From Cymodocea nodosa (Eukaryota; Streptophyta; Magnoliopsida; Alismatales; Cymodoceaceae): DNA of 64,000 bases. Of this stretch, positions 43,220 to 54,010 are shown piece after piece (position 1 is the stretch's first letter; the number at the start of each line of letters is the position of its first letter). The notes under the pieces are model-generated. The model saw nothing but the letters and a program-made list of their open reading frames with translations, was not told where the DNA came from and ran no database searches. The DNA lies in NCBI GenBank assembly GCA_036874045.1, contig CM072335.1, forward strand, positions 20,219,501-20,283,500. The letters are read 5' to 3'. The position numbers and the translations under genes were made by a program.

Positions 43220-43273
43220 GTATGACAGACTGGAGCGTAGCTTAGAGTAAAACATGGACAAACTGGAACAATA
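43220..43273 (+). pseudogene. gag: Zinc-knuckle Gag fragment of AthF-4, middle part
   Basis: Begins with the duplicated GTATG and matches AthF-1 from 2824 (YDRLE..LEQNMDKLEQY). It ends at CAATA, the Cop-2 target. Confidence 0.75.
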
Positions 43274-44312
43274 TGTTAGAATTAAAACTAATCATTCAGT
43301 CAACTTACTATGGCATGATTCAGAAAGACTTACCTCTAAACCTCACCAAAACTAGAAGTGAAGAGTAAAAGGAAAAAATAACACAATGAAGACACAGGAT
43401 TTACGTGGTTCAACAACACCCTATGTCCACGGAGAGTTGAGAGTTCTTCTATGAGCTTCGGCACAATCAACCGCAATGTTTTTCAACATCATAAAGGTTT
43501 ATATACTACCCAACTAAGTTGGGTAGTATATAAACCTTTAATTACATACAAGCTATTACAGTAGAGAAATAAAGCTTCGGAGAAAGGTCTCTCAATTTCA
43601 AAGCCTTATCTTCTTATCTTTTTGAAATCTGCAACATTTCGGATAGTTACAAACTTAACTATCCAATGAAATTCTTCTTTCTTCATTTATTGTAACAGGC
43701 GTTATTGTAGCAGGCTAACTGTTCGAATAGATTCGGTATTTTGGATAGTTACAGACTTAACTATCTGAAAACCCCCTTACTTCTCTCTCTCTGTCCTTTC
43801 AGAAGGTTCTGCTATTAACTCTTCAAAAATTACATGTCTTTCGGATAGTTACTGCCTTAACTATCTGAAAACTCACTTAAGTGTCTCTTCAGCCATTTCA
43901 GAAGGTTCTATCGTTAACCTTCTGAAAACTTATGTATTTGATAAGTTTTCAGATAATTACTGCCTAACTATCTGAAGATCCACTTAAGTCACTATTTTTT
44001 GGATACTTGGTTTCTTAACTATCTGAACATCCACTTAAGTATCTGACTTTCGGATACTTAGCTTCATAATTGTCCGAACATCCACTTATGTGTCCTTTAA
44101 GTCATTTTGGATGGTTACAACCAGTAACCCTCTGAAATCTTTTGACTTTTGGATAGTTAACTCAAAGCCTCAGACTGAAACTTTATTTTCGGATACTTAG
44201 GTCTGTTAACCTACCAAAAATATAAATCTGCCAAATACTTACTGTTAACAAGCTTCCGATTGAACTTGGACTTCTTGTGGCATACTCCACACCTGTACTA
44301 CTTGCCCTAACA
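43274..44312 (-). repeat. 3' LTR of Cop-2
   Basis: 1039 bp with TG...CA ends. It has about ten motif i inverted pairs (for example GGATAGTTACAAACTTAACT at about 43641). A perfect palindrome with 24-bp arms (43492-43515 and 43517-43540) around one base contains TATATA. Confidence 0.9.
43492..43540. repeat. Perfect 49-bp palindrome in the Cop-2 LTR
   Basis: The two 24-base arms are exact complements, separated by a single A at 43516. Each arm holds TTTATATACTACCC. The other LTR (48578-48620) has a shorter, imperfect version that lost several bases in the right arm. It lies at the likely core promoter. Confidence 0.85.
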
Positions 44313-44326
44313 ATCTCCCACTTGGA
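44313..44326 (-). other. Polypurine tract of Cop-2
   Basis: On the minus strand CCAAGTGGGAGAT abuts the LTR start, typical of Tork-type copia elements. Confidence 0.75.
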
Positions 44327-44425
44327 GTTTGGCACAATGATCGAAGAAAAATCAGTCTCTACTCTTGGCTTGCAGATTATTGCAACAATTGCTCAAATAA
44401 TCAGCAACTCTTCATCTCCTTCTTT

Positions 44426-46000
44426 TCAATTATTCAGGAGACCAATTAAGGCCATACAGAGCCTTAATTTCTGTAGATTCAGAACTTTGGTTAGCATATC
44501 TGCAACATTTTCAGCTCTTGCAATCTTCTAACCTGTTTTGCTCTATCTCTTCCCTTATGAAATGAAATCTCATTCTCATATGCTTGAACCTTGAATGAAA
44601 CTTCAAATTTTTAGCTAAACAAATGGCACTTTGATTGTCACAGAACAGAATGCTTCTATTCTGTTTGTGCCCTAATTCGACTAGTACATTCTCTAGCTAG
44701 ATTCTTTCTTTAGCTGCCTCTACTACTGCAACATATTCAGCTTCTGTGGTCGAGAGTGCAACAATACTTTGCAGCTTGGATCTCCAACTAATTGCAGTAC
44801 TTCCTATGTAGAAAACATAGCTTGAAGTACTTCTGCTTTTATCCAACTCTCTTCCTAAATCAGCATCACAATAGCCAATCAATTCAACTGGTCCTTTATT
44901 GAAATTCAGATTTACATCTAGGGAATATCTGAGATATTTGAGTATCCACAATACTGTAGACCAATGCTCAGCTCCTGGATCTGCCATATATCTACTGACC
45001 ACTCACACTACATGAGATATATCAGGTCTTGTGCATATCATGGCATACATTAAACTTCCTACTGTTGAAGCATATGGTATTCTGGATATTTTTGTCCTTT
45101 CTTCTTCAGTCTTAGCTGACTGATCTTTAGACAACTTGAAGTGGGGTCCATGAGGTAATTCAGTTTTCCTCTCATTTGAGATATTAAATCTCCTTAGTAC
45201 CTTTTCTAGGTACTTCTTTTGATTTAATCTCAAAGTACCTACCACTTTATCTCGGATAATTCTCATACCCAAGATTTGCTTGGCTTCTCCCATATCCTTC
45301 ATGTCAAATTCTTTTGATAGTTGTCTCTTTAATTGCTTAATTTGTTCCATACTAGAACAAGCAATTAACATATCATTTACATAAATCAGTAGAATAAGGA
45401 AGCAATCATTAAATAGTTTTATGTAGTAGAAATAGTTTGTATTACATCTTTTGAAGCCTAGGATACAGATAAAGGTATCAAATCTCTTGTACCATTGTCA
45501 TGGTGCTTGCTTCAAACCATATAGATTTTTCAGCAATCTACATACTATCCTTCTTTTCTTGCCAGTTATTGCAAATCCTTCTAGCTGCATCATGTAGAGT
45601 TCTTCTTACAAGTCACCATGTAGGAATGCTATCTTTACATCCATTTGCTCCAAGAGCAAATTTTCTACAGCAACAATGCTTAAGACTATTCTTATAGTAT
45701 TCATCTTCACAATAGGAGAGAATACTTCTGTATAGTCTATGTCTTGAATTTGCTTAAAACCCTTGACGACAAGTTTGACTTTATATTTCTTGCTGCCATC
45801 TAGTTGTTCTTTCACCCTAAACACCCACTTGTTTCCTAGGATTTTCTTTCCTTTTGGTAATGAAGTTAGCTCCCAAGTATTATTCTTCTCTAGGGACCTC
45901 ATTTCTTCTTTCATTGCTAACTCCCATTTGTGTGCATCACTTGCACAGATTGCTTTCTGATATGTTTCAGGTTCACCATTATCCGTTAGTAACAGATAAT
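44426..46000 (-). pseudogene. pol: Reverse transcriptase and RNase H of Cop-2
   Basis: Motifs on the minus strand are NKWVFRVKEQLDGSKKYKVK, LVVKGFKQIQDIDYTEVFSP and LLEQMDVKIAFLHGDL. The catalytic motif reads IYVNDMLIA, with Asp to Asn by G-to-A, which would abolish activity. RNase H follows: IGYCDADLGRELDKSRSTSS, ALSTTEAEYVAVVEA and FCDNQSAICLAKN, then ADMLTKVLNLQKLR to the TGA at 44426. Stops near 45603, 45001 and 44696 interrupt the frame. Confidence 0.88.
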
Positions 46001-47165
46001 TGAATGATGGTACATATCTTTCAGGTTGTTTGGAAATCCTTCCAGATCTTCTAAGTTGTCTGGTGACAACTTCATCTTCTTGATCATCTAGATGTTCTTG
46101 ATGTTCAACCTCTGGAAGCTGAATTTCTTCTACAGGTTCCTTCTGAGGTTGTTCAACATCATTATCTAGACTGATCTCAACAGTCCTTTCAGACTGAAGC
46201 TCTGACTGCTGTTCATCTACACTTTCTCTATGCTTGTACATCTTGGATTCAATAAATGTGACATCTTTTACACAGATTATTTTCTTGGTTTCTTCTACCC
46301 AGAATCTGTAACCAAAATAATCCTTACCATAGCCAATGAAATAACATTTCTGTGATTTTGAATCCAACTTATCTCTTTTGTCACTATTCAAGTAGACAAA
46401 TGACTTGGATCCAAAGACTTTTAAATGAGCATAGTTGACCTCTTTTTCTGTCCACAATTCTTCAAGGTTTTTGAGCCCCATTGAGACAGATGGCCCTCTA
46501 TTTATCAGATAGGTGGCTGTATTGATAGCTTCTGCCCAGAATGACTTGGGAACACCTACATGTAGTCTCATGCATCTTGCCCGTTCATTCAATGTCCTGT
46601 TCATTCTTTATGCAACTCCATTTTGTTGTGGAGTTCCAGCTATAGTTCTTTGCCTTCTAATCCCTTGCTCCTCACAGTAAACTTTAAATTCATGGCTATC
46701 ATATTTTCCATTATCTGACTTGATGGATTTAATTTTTCTTCCACTCTAATTTTCCACTTCTGCCTTCCATTTCTTGAAGACTTGGAAAGCTTCAAATTTT
46801 TGTTTTAGAAAATAAACTCATACCTTCCTTATACTGTCATCAATGAAGGTGACATAATAGAGATCACCTCCTAAAGAACTGATAGGGGTAGGCCCCCACA
46901 CATCCATGTGAACCAGCTCCAATTTCTATGACTTAGGATCATGAGGAGTCTTGGCAATGCTGACTTTCTTCTGCTTTCCTTCAATGCAATCCTCACATAT
47001 CCCTAAATTGACATTCTTCAACTTAGGGATTTTCCCTTCTGCCACTAAAACTTTCAGTCCATTCTCATTGAGGTGTCCTAGTTTCTTATGCCATAAGTTA
47101 GTGCCTTCAATATCACTAACTATTGCAATAGAGTCATCTTGATCCGATGTTAAATATAAGGTGTC
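46001..47165 (-). pseudogene. pol: Integrase of Cop-2
   Basis: Includes TPQQNGV..RMNRTLNERARCM (catalytic Glu region), FWAEAINTATYLINRGPS, LKVFGSKSFVYLN and the C-terminal FIGYGKDYFGYRFW. The upstream core reads through several stops and is recognisable only in pieces ([10 protein letters not shown]-like at about 46900, KSDNGKYD at about 46700). Confidence 0.82.
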
Positions 47166-47580
47166 GGTCCTCTATCTTGAGGTAGTAATTCTTGCACCTT
47201 TGGTTACCTTCCATTTTCCTGCACCAAAGGCAATCTGATAACCATCATTGTCTAGGGAGCTTATGGAAATTAATTGCTTTGCAAGATCAGGAACATATCT
47301 AACTTCTTGCAATTTCCATATCCCTTGTTTTGTTTTAATGTGTACCTCTCCTATTCCCAATACATCCAAACTTGTGTTGTTAGCTAGGTACACCTTTTTC
47401 ATAGGAGTTGCACAATAATTGTGCAACAAATCCCTCCTATAGGTAGTGTGGAATGAAGCTCTTGAGTCTAGTACCCATGAGTCAATTAAACTGTCTACAC
47501 AGCATACTAGGGCATCATCTAAATCGAAGGAGACAACATTTGCAACTGCTCCTTCTGATTCCTTCCCTCTGCTGTCTTTC
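47166..47580 (-). pseudogene. pol: Protease of Cop-2
   Basis: The active-site segment reads WVLDSRASFHTT; the Gly of DSGAS has become Arg. It is followed by NNTSLDVLGIGEVHIKTKQG and RYVPDLAKQLISISSLDNDGY, typical of Tork-group proteases. Inactive by the missing Gly. Confidence 0.8.
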
Positions 47581-48320
47581 TTGGGAGCCTTACACTATGA
47601 CTTGAAGTGCCCCCATTGATTGCAATTCCAGCATTTAATATCTAATCTCACTTTACTAGTACCTCTGGACTTTGACTTTCCTTTAGATTTAAATTGTTTT
47701 GATTTACTTCTCCCTCTAATTTCAACACTATGGGCAGAAGTTGAAGCTTACAATTCACTTTTCCTATGAATGTCCTCACTCAAAATTAAATCCCGGATGT
47801 CACTCATCTTGAGCTTCTCATGACCTAGTGAACTACTTACACTAGTCACGATAGGAGACCAACTTTCTGGGAATGAGGATATTAAAATCAAGGCATTGAC
47901 TTCATCATCAAATACTATGTCTACTGAATGTAGTTGATTCAGAATAGTATTTAGCTCATTAACGTGGTCTGTTACATTTCCACTTTCATGCATTTTTAGA
48001 TTAGATAATCTACACATGAGAAATACCTTGTTGGCGGTTGATCGCTTCTCATACATGTTGGACAAAGCTTTCATCAAGTCAGCCATTGTCTTCTCCTTGG
48101 CAACATTTGAGTGAACGTTCCTTGCTAGTGACAACCTAATGAGACCTAAAGCTTTTCTGTCCAGCAACTCCCACTCTTCCTGATCCATCTTCTCTGGTTT
48201 TCTTCCAAACAAAGGTTGATGAAGATCCTTCTGATACAAACAGTCTTCTATCTGAGACCTCCAGTATCCAAAATCTTTTCCATCAAACTTCTCAATCCTG
48301 AGCTTTCTATCATCTGTCAT
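47581..48320 (-). pseudogene. gag: Gag of Cop-2
   Basis: Starts MTDDRKLRIEKFDGKDFGYW at 48320, with a UBN2-type Gag domain (TMADLMKALSNMYEKRSTANK) open to 47748. After a stop the basic region and the zinc knuckle CWNCNQWGHFKSQC-like segment continue to about 47590; the final Cys follows a TAG at a Gln codon. Confidence 0.85.
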
Positions 48321-48339
48321 TCTGTTAAACTGAAGAACC

Positions 48340-48355
48340 TACCACTCTGATACTA
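48340..48355 (-). other. Primer binding site (tRNA-Met) of Cop-2
   Basis: Minus-strand TAGTATCAGAGTGG, one transition from the standard TGGTATCAGAG, two bases after the LTR end. Confidence 0.8.
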
Positions 48356-48357
48356 GT

Positions 48358-49379
48358 TCTTATAATTAAAACTCATCGTTCAGTTAACTTACTATGGCAC
48401 GATTCAGAAACACTCACCTCTAAACTTCACTGAAATTGGAAGTGAAGAGTAAAAGGAAGAAATAACATAATGAAGACACAGGATTTACGTGGTTCAGCAA
48501 CAACCTACGCCTATAGAGAGTTGAGAGTTCTTCTATGAGCTTCGGCACAATCAACCGCAATGTTTTACAACATCATAAAGGTTTATATACTACCCAACTT
48601 TGGGTTTATAAACCTTTAATTACATACAAGCCATTACAGTAGAGAAATAAAGCTTCAGAGAAGGGACTCTCAATTTCGGAGCCTTATCTTCTTATCTTTC
48701 CGAAATCTACAACATTTTGAATAGTTACAGACTTAACTATCCGATGAAATTCTTCTTTCTTCATTTATTGTAACAGGCGTTTCTATAGTAGGCTAACTGT
48801 TCAAAGAGATTCGGTATTTCAAATAGTTACAGACTTAATTGTCTAGAAACCCACTTATTTCTCTCTCTCTATCCTTTTAAAAGGTTCTGTCGTTAACTCT
48901 CTGAAAATTGCATGTCTTTCAGATAGTTACTGTCTTAACTATCTGAAAACTCACTTAAGTGTCTCTTCAGCCATTTCGAAAGGTTTTATCGTTAACCTTC
49001 CAAAAACTTATGATTTTCAGATAGTTACTGCCTAACTATCCGAAGATCCACTTAAGTCATTGCTTTTTGGATACTTGGCTTCTTAACTATCCGAACATCT
49101 ACTTAAGTGTTTGACTTTCGGATACTTAGCCTCATAACTATCTGAACGTCCACTTAAGTGTCCTTTAAGTCATTTTGGATGGTTACAGCTAGTAACCCTC
49201 TGAAATCTTCTGACTTTTGGATAGTTAACTTAAAGCCTCAGACTAAAACTTTATTTTCAGATACTTAGGTCTATTAACCTACCAAAAATATAAATCTGCT
49301 AGATACTTACTGTTAACAAGCTTCCGATTGAACCTGGACTTCTTGTGGCATACTCCACACCTATATTACTTACCTAACA
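48358..49379 (-). repeat. 5' LTR of Cop-2
   Basis: 1022 bp, colinear with 43274-44312 and differing mostly by transitions. It shares the motif i array (48715-49260). Confidence 0.9.
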
Positions 49380-49989
49380 CAATACATGTATTAGCAATAA
49401 AAAGTCAACCAATTAAATTATAGGGAAGAATATTCAGAACCAAAAAGTGATATTATATACGAAACTGAAAAAACCATAATGAAAATTGATCAAAAATTGA
49501 ATGTAATGAGACTAGATGGTCTAGAAAGAAAATTAAAAGCATTGGATGAATTTACAATGAAATTACAAGTTATGCAATAGGAAAATACAAATGAAAACTT
49601 TAATGTTACAGATGTGCATAATTTGCAAGATATAGAGAAAAGAAAATATCAATGTAATAGGATTTAAAGCATGTAATTTAAAACTAAAAATAATTGAAGA
49701 TCAAAATCATGAAAACGAAATACAAGAACATCATGAAAGTAATGAAAATCTAGAAGATGTATGTATAACCTTAAGATTTGGAACTAATATACCACCAAGA
49801 ATTCAAAAAGAAAGTAATGTGAAGGTGGATAAGAACAAAATTCAAAATGATAATGAAAATGTAATATCTGAAAATGTAGAAATCAATGAAGAAAAATCTT
49901 AATCTGAAAATGAGATTAAAAATGATTAAATGAAAGAAAAAGAATCTTGTAAATCACAATCATTAGCACCCTATCCTAAAAAATTACAA
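49380..49989 (+). pseudogene. gag: Zinc-knuckle Gag fragment of AthF-4, last part
   Basis: Resumes after Cop-2 and matches AthF-1 from 2880 (VNQLNY, EKTIMKIDQKLN, GLERKLKALDEFTMKLQVM). It reaches TLRFGTNIPPRIQ, where Ser of LRSG has become Phe. Stops are frequent. Confidence 0.76.
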
Positions 49990-50796
49990 CAAACATTTCC
50001 TAAAAAATAAGAAAAAATTAGAGAAATTTTTGAAAAAGTACAAGTTAACATTCCTTTGTTAGACTTAATATAAAAAATGCCACTTTGTGCTAAATTTCTT
50101 AAGAATTGATGTACTAAGAAAAGATAGCAAAAAGTTTTAAGAAAAGTCTTTTTAGCTGAACAAAGTAGTTCCCTATTTTTGCCACAAATTCCTAAAAAGT
50201 TATTTGATCCTAGAATCCTTGTTATATCATGCACCATAGGAAATACCATTCTTGAAAGAACCTTAATAGACCTTGGTGTAGGTATAAATGTTATGCCTAG
50301 TGATATATTTGCATCCTTAGGATTAGAAGGTTTAATCCCTACTAGGACTGTCATTCAATTAGCTGATAGAAGTATAAGATACTTTAGAGGAAAAATAGAA
50401 GATGTTCTAATTAAAATTAAAAACTTCATATATCTCATTAATATTGTGATTTTGGATTCCCAACAAATTAAGTATCAGAATCATGATACATCTTTAATTT
50501 TGGGAAGACCATTCTTAGCAACATCAAGGTCTGTTATGAATTGTAAAACTGGAGTGATGAAGTTAGCATATGGTAATAAGGATACTCAATTAAACATTTT
50601 CAAACTAAAAAAGTTTGAGGAGTTAGAAATGTCCTTACATACTATAAACTTTTTAGAGGATGAAGGAGTTATGCTAGATGATGTGATTCAAGAAGAATTA
50701 AATAGGCAACTAGATTTTGAAACTTTAGAAGTAAGTGAAAGCATAGATGTAGAAGGAGATCAAGAAGAGTTTAATAGTGAAGATGAAAATGTTTAA
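49990..50796 (+). pseudogene. pol: Protease region of AthF-4
   Basis: Open from 50179 to 50796: RTLIDLGVGINVMPSDIFAS (active site D-L-G-V), IQLADRSIRYFRGK and LILGRPFLATSRS. The linker upstream has TAA and TAG stops. It overlaps the region homologous to 3490-4296 of AthF-1. Confidence 0.85.
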
Positions 50797-51660
50797 TTAG
50801 GAGCTCTAGCTTCTAATGGTTAACATTTAGATTTAAAACCTTTACCTCCTGAATTAACCTATATATTTTTGGAAGAAAAACATGTCCAATCATTATTGTT
50901 TCAAATTTAAAAGAGGATCAAATTTCTAAATTAAAAGATGCAGTAAAAACTTATAAAGAAGTAATAGGATGTTGTGACTAGAAAAGATCATTTTCCCTTA
51001 TCTTTAATAGATCAAATACTAGAGAAATTAGTAGGGCAAAAATATTTTTATTTCCTAGACGGGTATTCAAGATATAACCAAGTTCCAGTAGCATTTGAGG
51101 ATCAAGAGAAAATAACTTTCACATGTCCTAATGGAACTTATGCTTTTAAGAGGATGCTATTCGGATTATGCAATGCACCAGCTACCTTTCAAAGGTGTAT
51201 GCAAGACATATTCACTAGAATGATTGAAGATTTTTTAGAAATATTTATGGATGATTTTAATATATATGGAACTTCATATGAAGTATGTTTAAATAATTTA
51301 AACCAAGTATTAAAATGCTATGTGGAAAAAAATCTATTTCTAAATTGGGAAATATATCACTTCATGGTTAAACAAGGAATAGTCTTGGGACATGTTGTTT
51401 CAAAGAAAGGGTTGGAAGTAGATAAAGCTAAAATAGAAGTAATTTCTAATCTACTAGAACCTAAATTAGTAAAAGATATTAGATCATTTCTTGGATATGC
51501 TGGATTTTATAGAAGATTCATTAAAGATTTTAGCAAAATAGTTAGACCTTTAACTAATCTATTAAAAGATGTCCCATTTAACTTTGATAAAAATTGCAAA
51601 GAAGCATTTTTCAAGCTTAAAATTAGCTTAATTTCAACTCCTATAATGCAAACATCTATT
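50797..51660 (+). pseudogene. pol: Reverse transcriptase of AthF-4 with 314-bp deletion
   Basis: The fingers subdomain is missing: sequence equivalent to 4467-4780 of AthF-1 is deleted at a shared GGATG (50967-50971). The rest is open: FLDGYSRYNQVPV, RMLFGLCNAPATFQRCM, IFMDDFNIYGTSY (catalytic DD intact), KQGIVLGHVVSKKG and [12 protein letters not shown]. It shows the correct frame at the site where AthF-1 is shifted. Confidence 0.88.
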
Positions 51661-52068
51661 TGAATTAATGTGTGATGCATCTGATTTTGCTGTAGGAGTA
51701 GTGCTAAGATAAAAGATAGAAAAATCTCCTAGAGTGATTCATTATGCAAGCAAAACCTTAAATGATGCTCAAGTTAATTATACAACTACTCAAAAGGAAC
51801 TATTAGCTATTGTATTTGTCTCAAAGAAGTTTAGATCATATCTGATTGGAACTAAAGTGATAGTATACACGGATCATTTAGCTTTAAAACACCTAATAGC
51901 AAAGAAAGAGACTAAACCTAGATTGATCCAATGGATATTATTATTACAAGAATTTGATCTAGAGATTAAAGATAAAAAAGGTTATGAGAATTTAGTAGCA
52001 GATCATTTATCAAGATTACAAATAGAAAAATCAAACATTGAAATTAAAGATAATTTTCCTGATGAATA
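51661..52068 (+). pseudogene. pol: RNase H of AthF-4
   Basis: LMCDASDFAVGVVL (with a small deletion just before), [20 protein letters not shown] (the catalytic Glu motif reads TQKE; the Glu is retained), [13 protein letters not shown] and [13 protein letters not shown] near 51661 and a TAA near 51717 precede the open part (51734-52069). Confidence 0.85.
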
Positions 52069-53395
52069 ATTAATGACCATAAACACAATGCCTTAGTATG
52101 TAGACATAGTTAATTACTTAGTTACTAGTTTAACACCTAAAGATTGGAATAGACAAGATAAGAAATTGTTCTTTTCAAGAGTAAAATATTACTATTGGGA
52201 AGACCCATACTTATTTAAGAAATGTCCTGATCTGGTTTTAAGGAGGTGTGCTCCAGAAACTGAATATTAGAGCATATTGTCTTTCTGCCATGACCAAGCA
52301 TGTGGAGGACATTTTGGTTTAGGGAAAATTGCTGCCAAAATTCTGTAATGTAGATTCTATTGGCCAACACTATTCAAAGATGCTCATAAATATTGCTTAA
52401 GTTGTTTAAGATGTCAACAAATAAGAAGAATATCAAAGAGGAATATGATGCCTTTGAACCCTATTGTTGAAGTTGAAATCTTTGATGTATGGGGAATAGA
52501 TTTTATGGGTCCATTTCCTATGTTTAATCAATTTAATTATATATTGTTAGGAGTGGATTATGTATCTAAATGGATAAAAGCTATTCTTACAAAAACTAAT
52601 TACAACAAAGTGGTAATACATTTTATAAGAACTAATATAATTGCTACATTTGGAATACCTAAAGTTATTATTAGTGATAGAGGAACTCATTTCTGTAATA
52701 GAAGTTTTGAAGCCTTAATGAAGAAATATAAAGTAAACCACAAAATTACAACATCATATCATCCACAAATAAGTGGACAAGTAGAAAGTGCAAACAAACA
52801 AATTAAGTTAATATTAGAAAAAGTAGTAAATCCTTCTAGAATAGATTGAGATAATAGATTAATAGATGCACTTTAGGCTTATAAAATTGCTTATAAGATA
52901 AGCTTAGGTATGCCACCTTTTATACTAGTATATGGAAAAAGTTACCATTTACCAGTTGAAATTGAACATAAAGCTTATTGGGCATTAAAAACTCTGAACA
53001 CTAATTTAAATCAAGCTGTTGAAAATAGAAAAATACAATTGATTGAATTAGAAGAATTTATGAATGAAACTTATTTGAAAACTATAAAAGAAAAAGAGAA
53101 AATGAAGTTCTAGCATGATAAGAAAATTATCCTAAAAACTTTTGAAATAGGACAAGAAGTATATCTTTACATGACTAGACTTCATAACCATCTAGGAAAA
53201 TTAAGATCTAGATGGGTAGGACCTTACATAATTCAAAATACTTATCCCTATGGAGCTATTGAAATTGAAAATCCTAAAAATCAGAATATATTTAAAGTAA
53301 ATGGACAAAGACTTAGACCTATTCTGAAAATTCCAAAAAGTTCATTTGGAATTATAGAAGTAAGAGTAGAGGACTACTCGAGCTTTATTAAGTAA
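52069..53395 (+). pseudogene. pol: Integrase of AthF-4
   Basis: The zinc finger keeps both His ([11 protein letters not shown]) and CLSCLRCQ. The catalytic D,D,E are in [21 protein letters not shown] and SGQVESANKQ. The C-terminus [18 protein letters not shown] ends at 53395. Stops include TAG near 52268, 52347 and 53113, and a TGA near 52848. Confidence 0.9.
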
Positions 53396-54010
53396 GAAAT
53401 AGATATTACTTAATTTAATATATATATATTTTAAATATAGTCACGATTCAATCGAAAGAAATTATCGATTTTACCGAAACATATATTAAAAGAAAAAAAA
53501 AACTATTACGGTCACACCGAAAGGATCCATTGTTTTGACTGAAACATAGGAATACAAGTATATATATATTATATTAAGTAAAAATGTCAGTTTTACCGAA
53601 GCATGGTATCAGTTTAACTGGTAGGAAAAAGAAAAAGAAAAGAAAAAGATTTAATTTCGGTTCAACCAAGGAAATATAATGATTTAACCGAAATTTTAAA
53701 ATGTTAAAAAATTAAGAGTCGGTTAGACTGGAAATTCTTTAGTTTTGATTGAATTAAAATTATTATTATATAAGTATTTTTATTAGTTAAGTCCACGAAC
53801 TTAGTTCGTGGAGTTAACCATAATTCCACGAAGAAGTGAGTGAGATAGCGAGAGTTTGCGTAGGAAAATGATCCAATTACCCGCCAAAAACTTAAGGTTT
53901 ATTTATACTAAAACTTAGGATTTGGGGGTATTATCCACAAAATCATTTAGAACTTAGAACAGTAGAAGGCAGAGCAATTCTGTTTCGTTTTGTAACACCA
54001 CGAAGACAAG
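53396..54010. promoter_or_regulatory. Integrase-ORFX spacer of AthF-4
   Basis: Motif iii copies (CGGTT/AACCG types such as TTTTACCGAAACAT and TCGGTTCAACC) spread over 53438-53760. One motif ii pair (CCACGAACTTAGTTCGTGG) is at about 53793-53811. A TTATTTATACTAAAAC box near 53899 resembles a TATA box. More motif iii copies are present than in AthF-1. Confidence 0.5.

Larger units (their letters stand above)
43274..49379 (-). mobile_element. Cop-2: Ty1/copia element, minus strand
   Basis: 6106 bp with CAATA duplications (43269-43273, 49380-49384). On the minus strand it has a 5' LTR (48358-49379), tRNA-Met PBS, Gag, PR, IN, RT, RNase H, PPT and a 3' LTR (43274-44312). The Gag and Pol style resembles the Tork/Tnt1 group. 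It is broken by frameshifts and stops and by a mutated RT active site. Confidence 0.9.
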
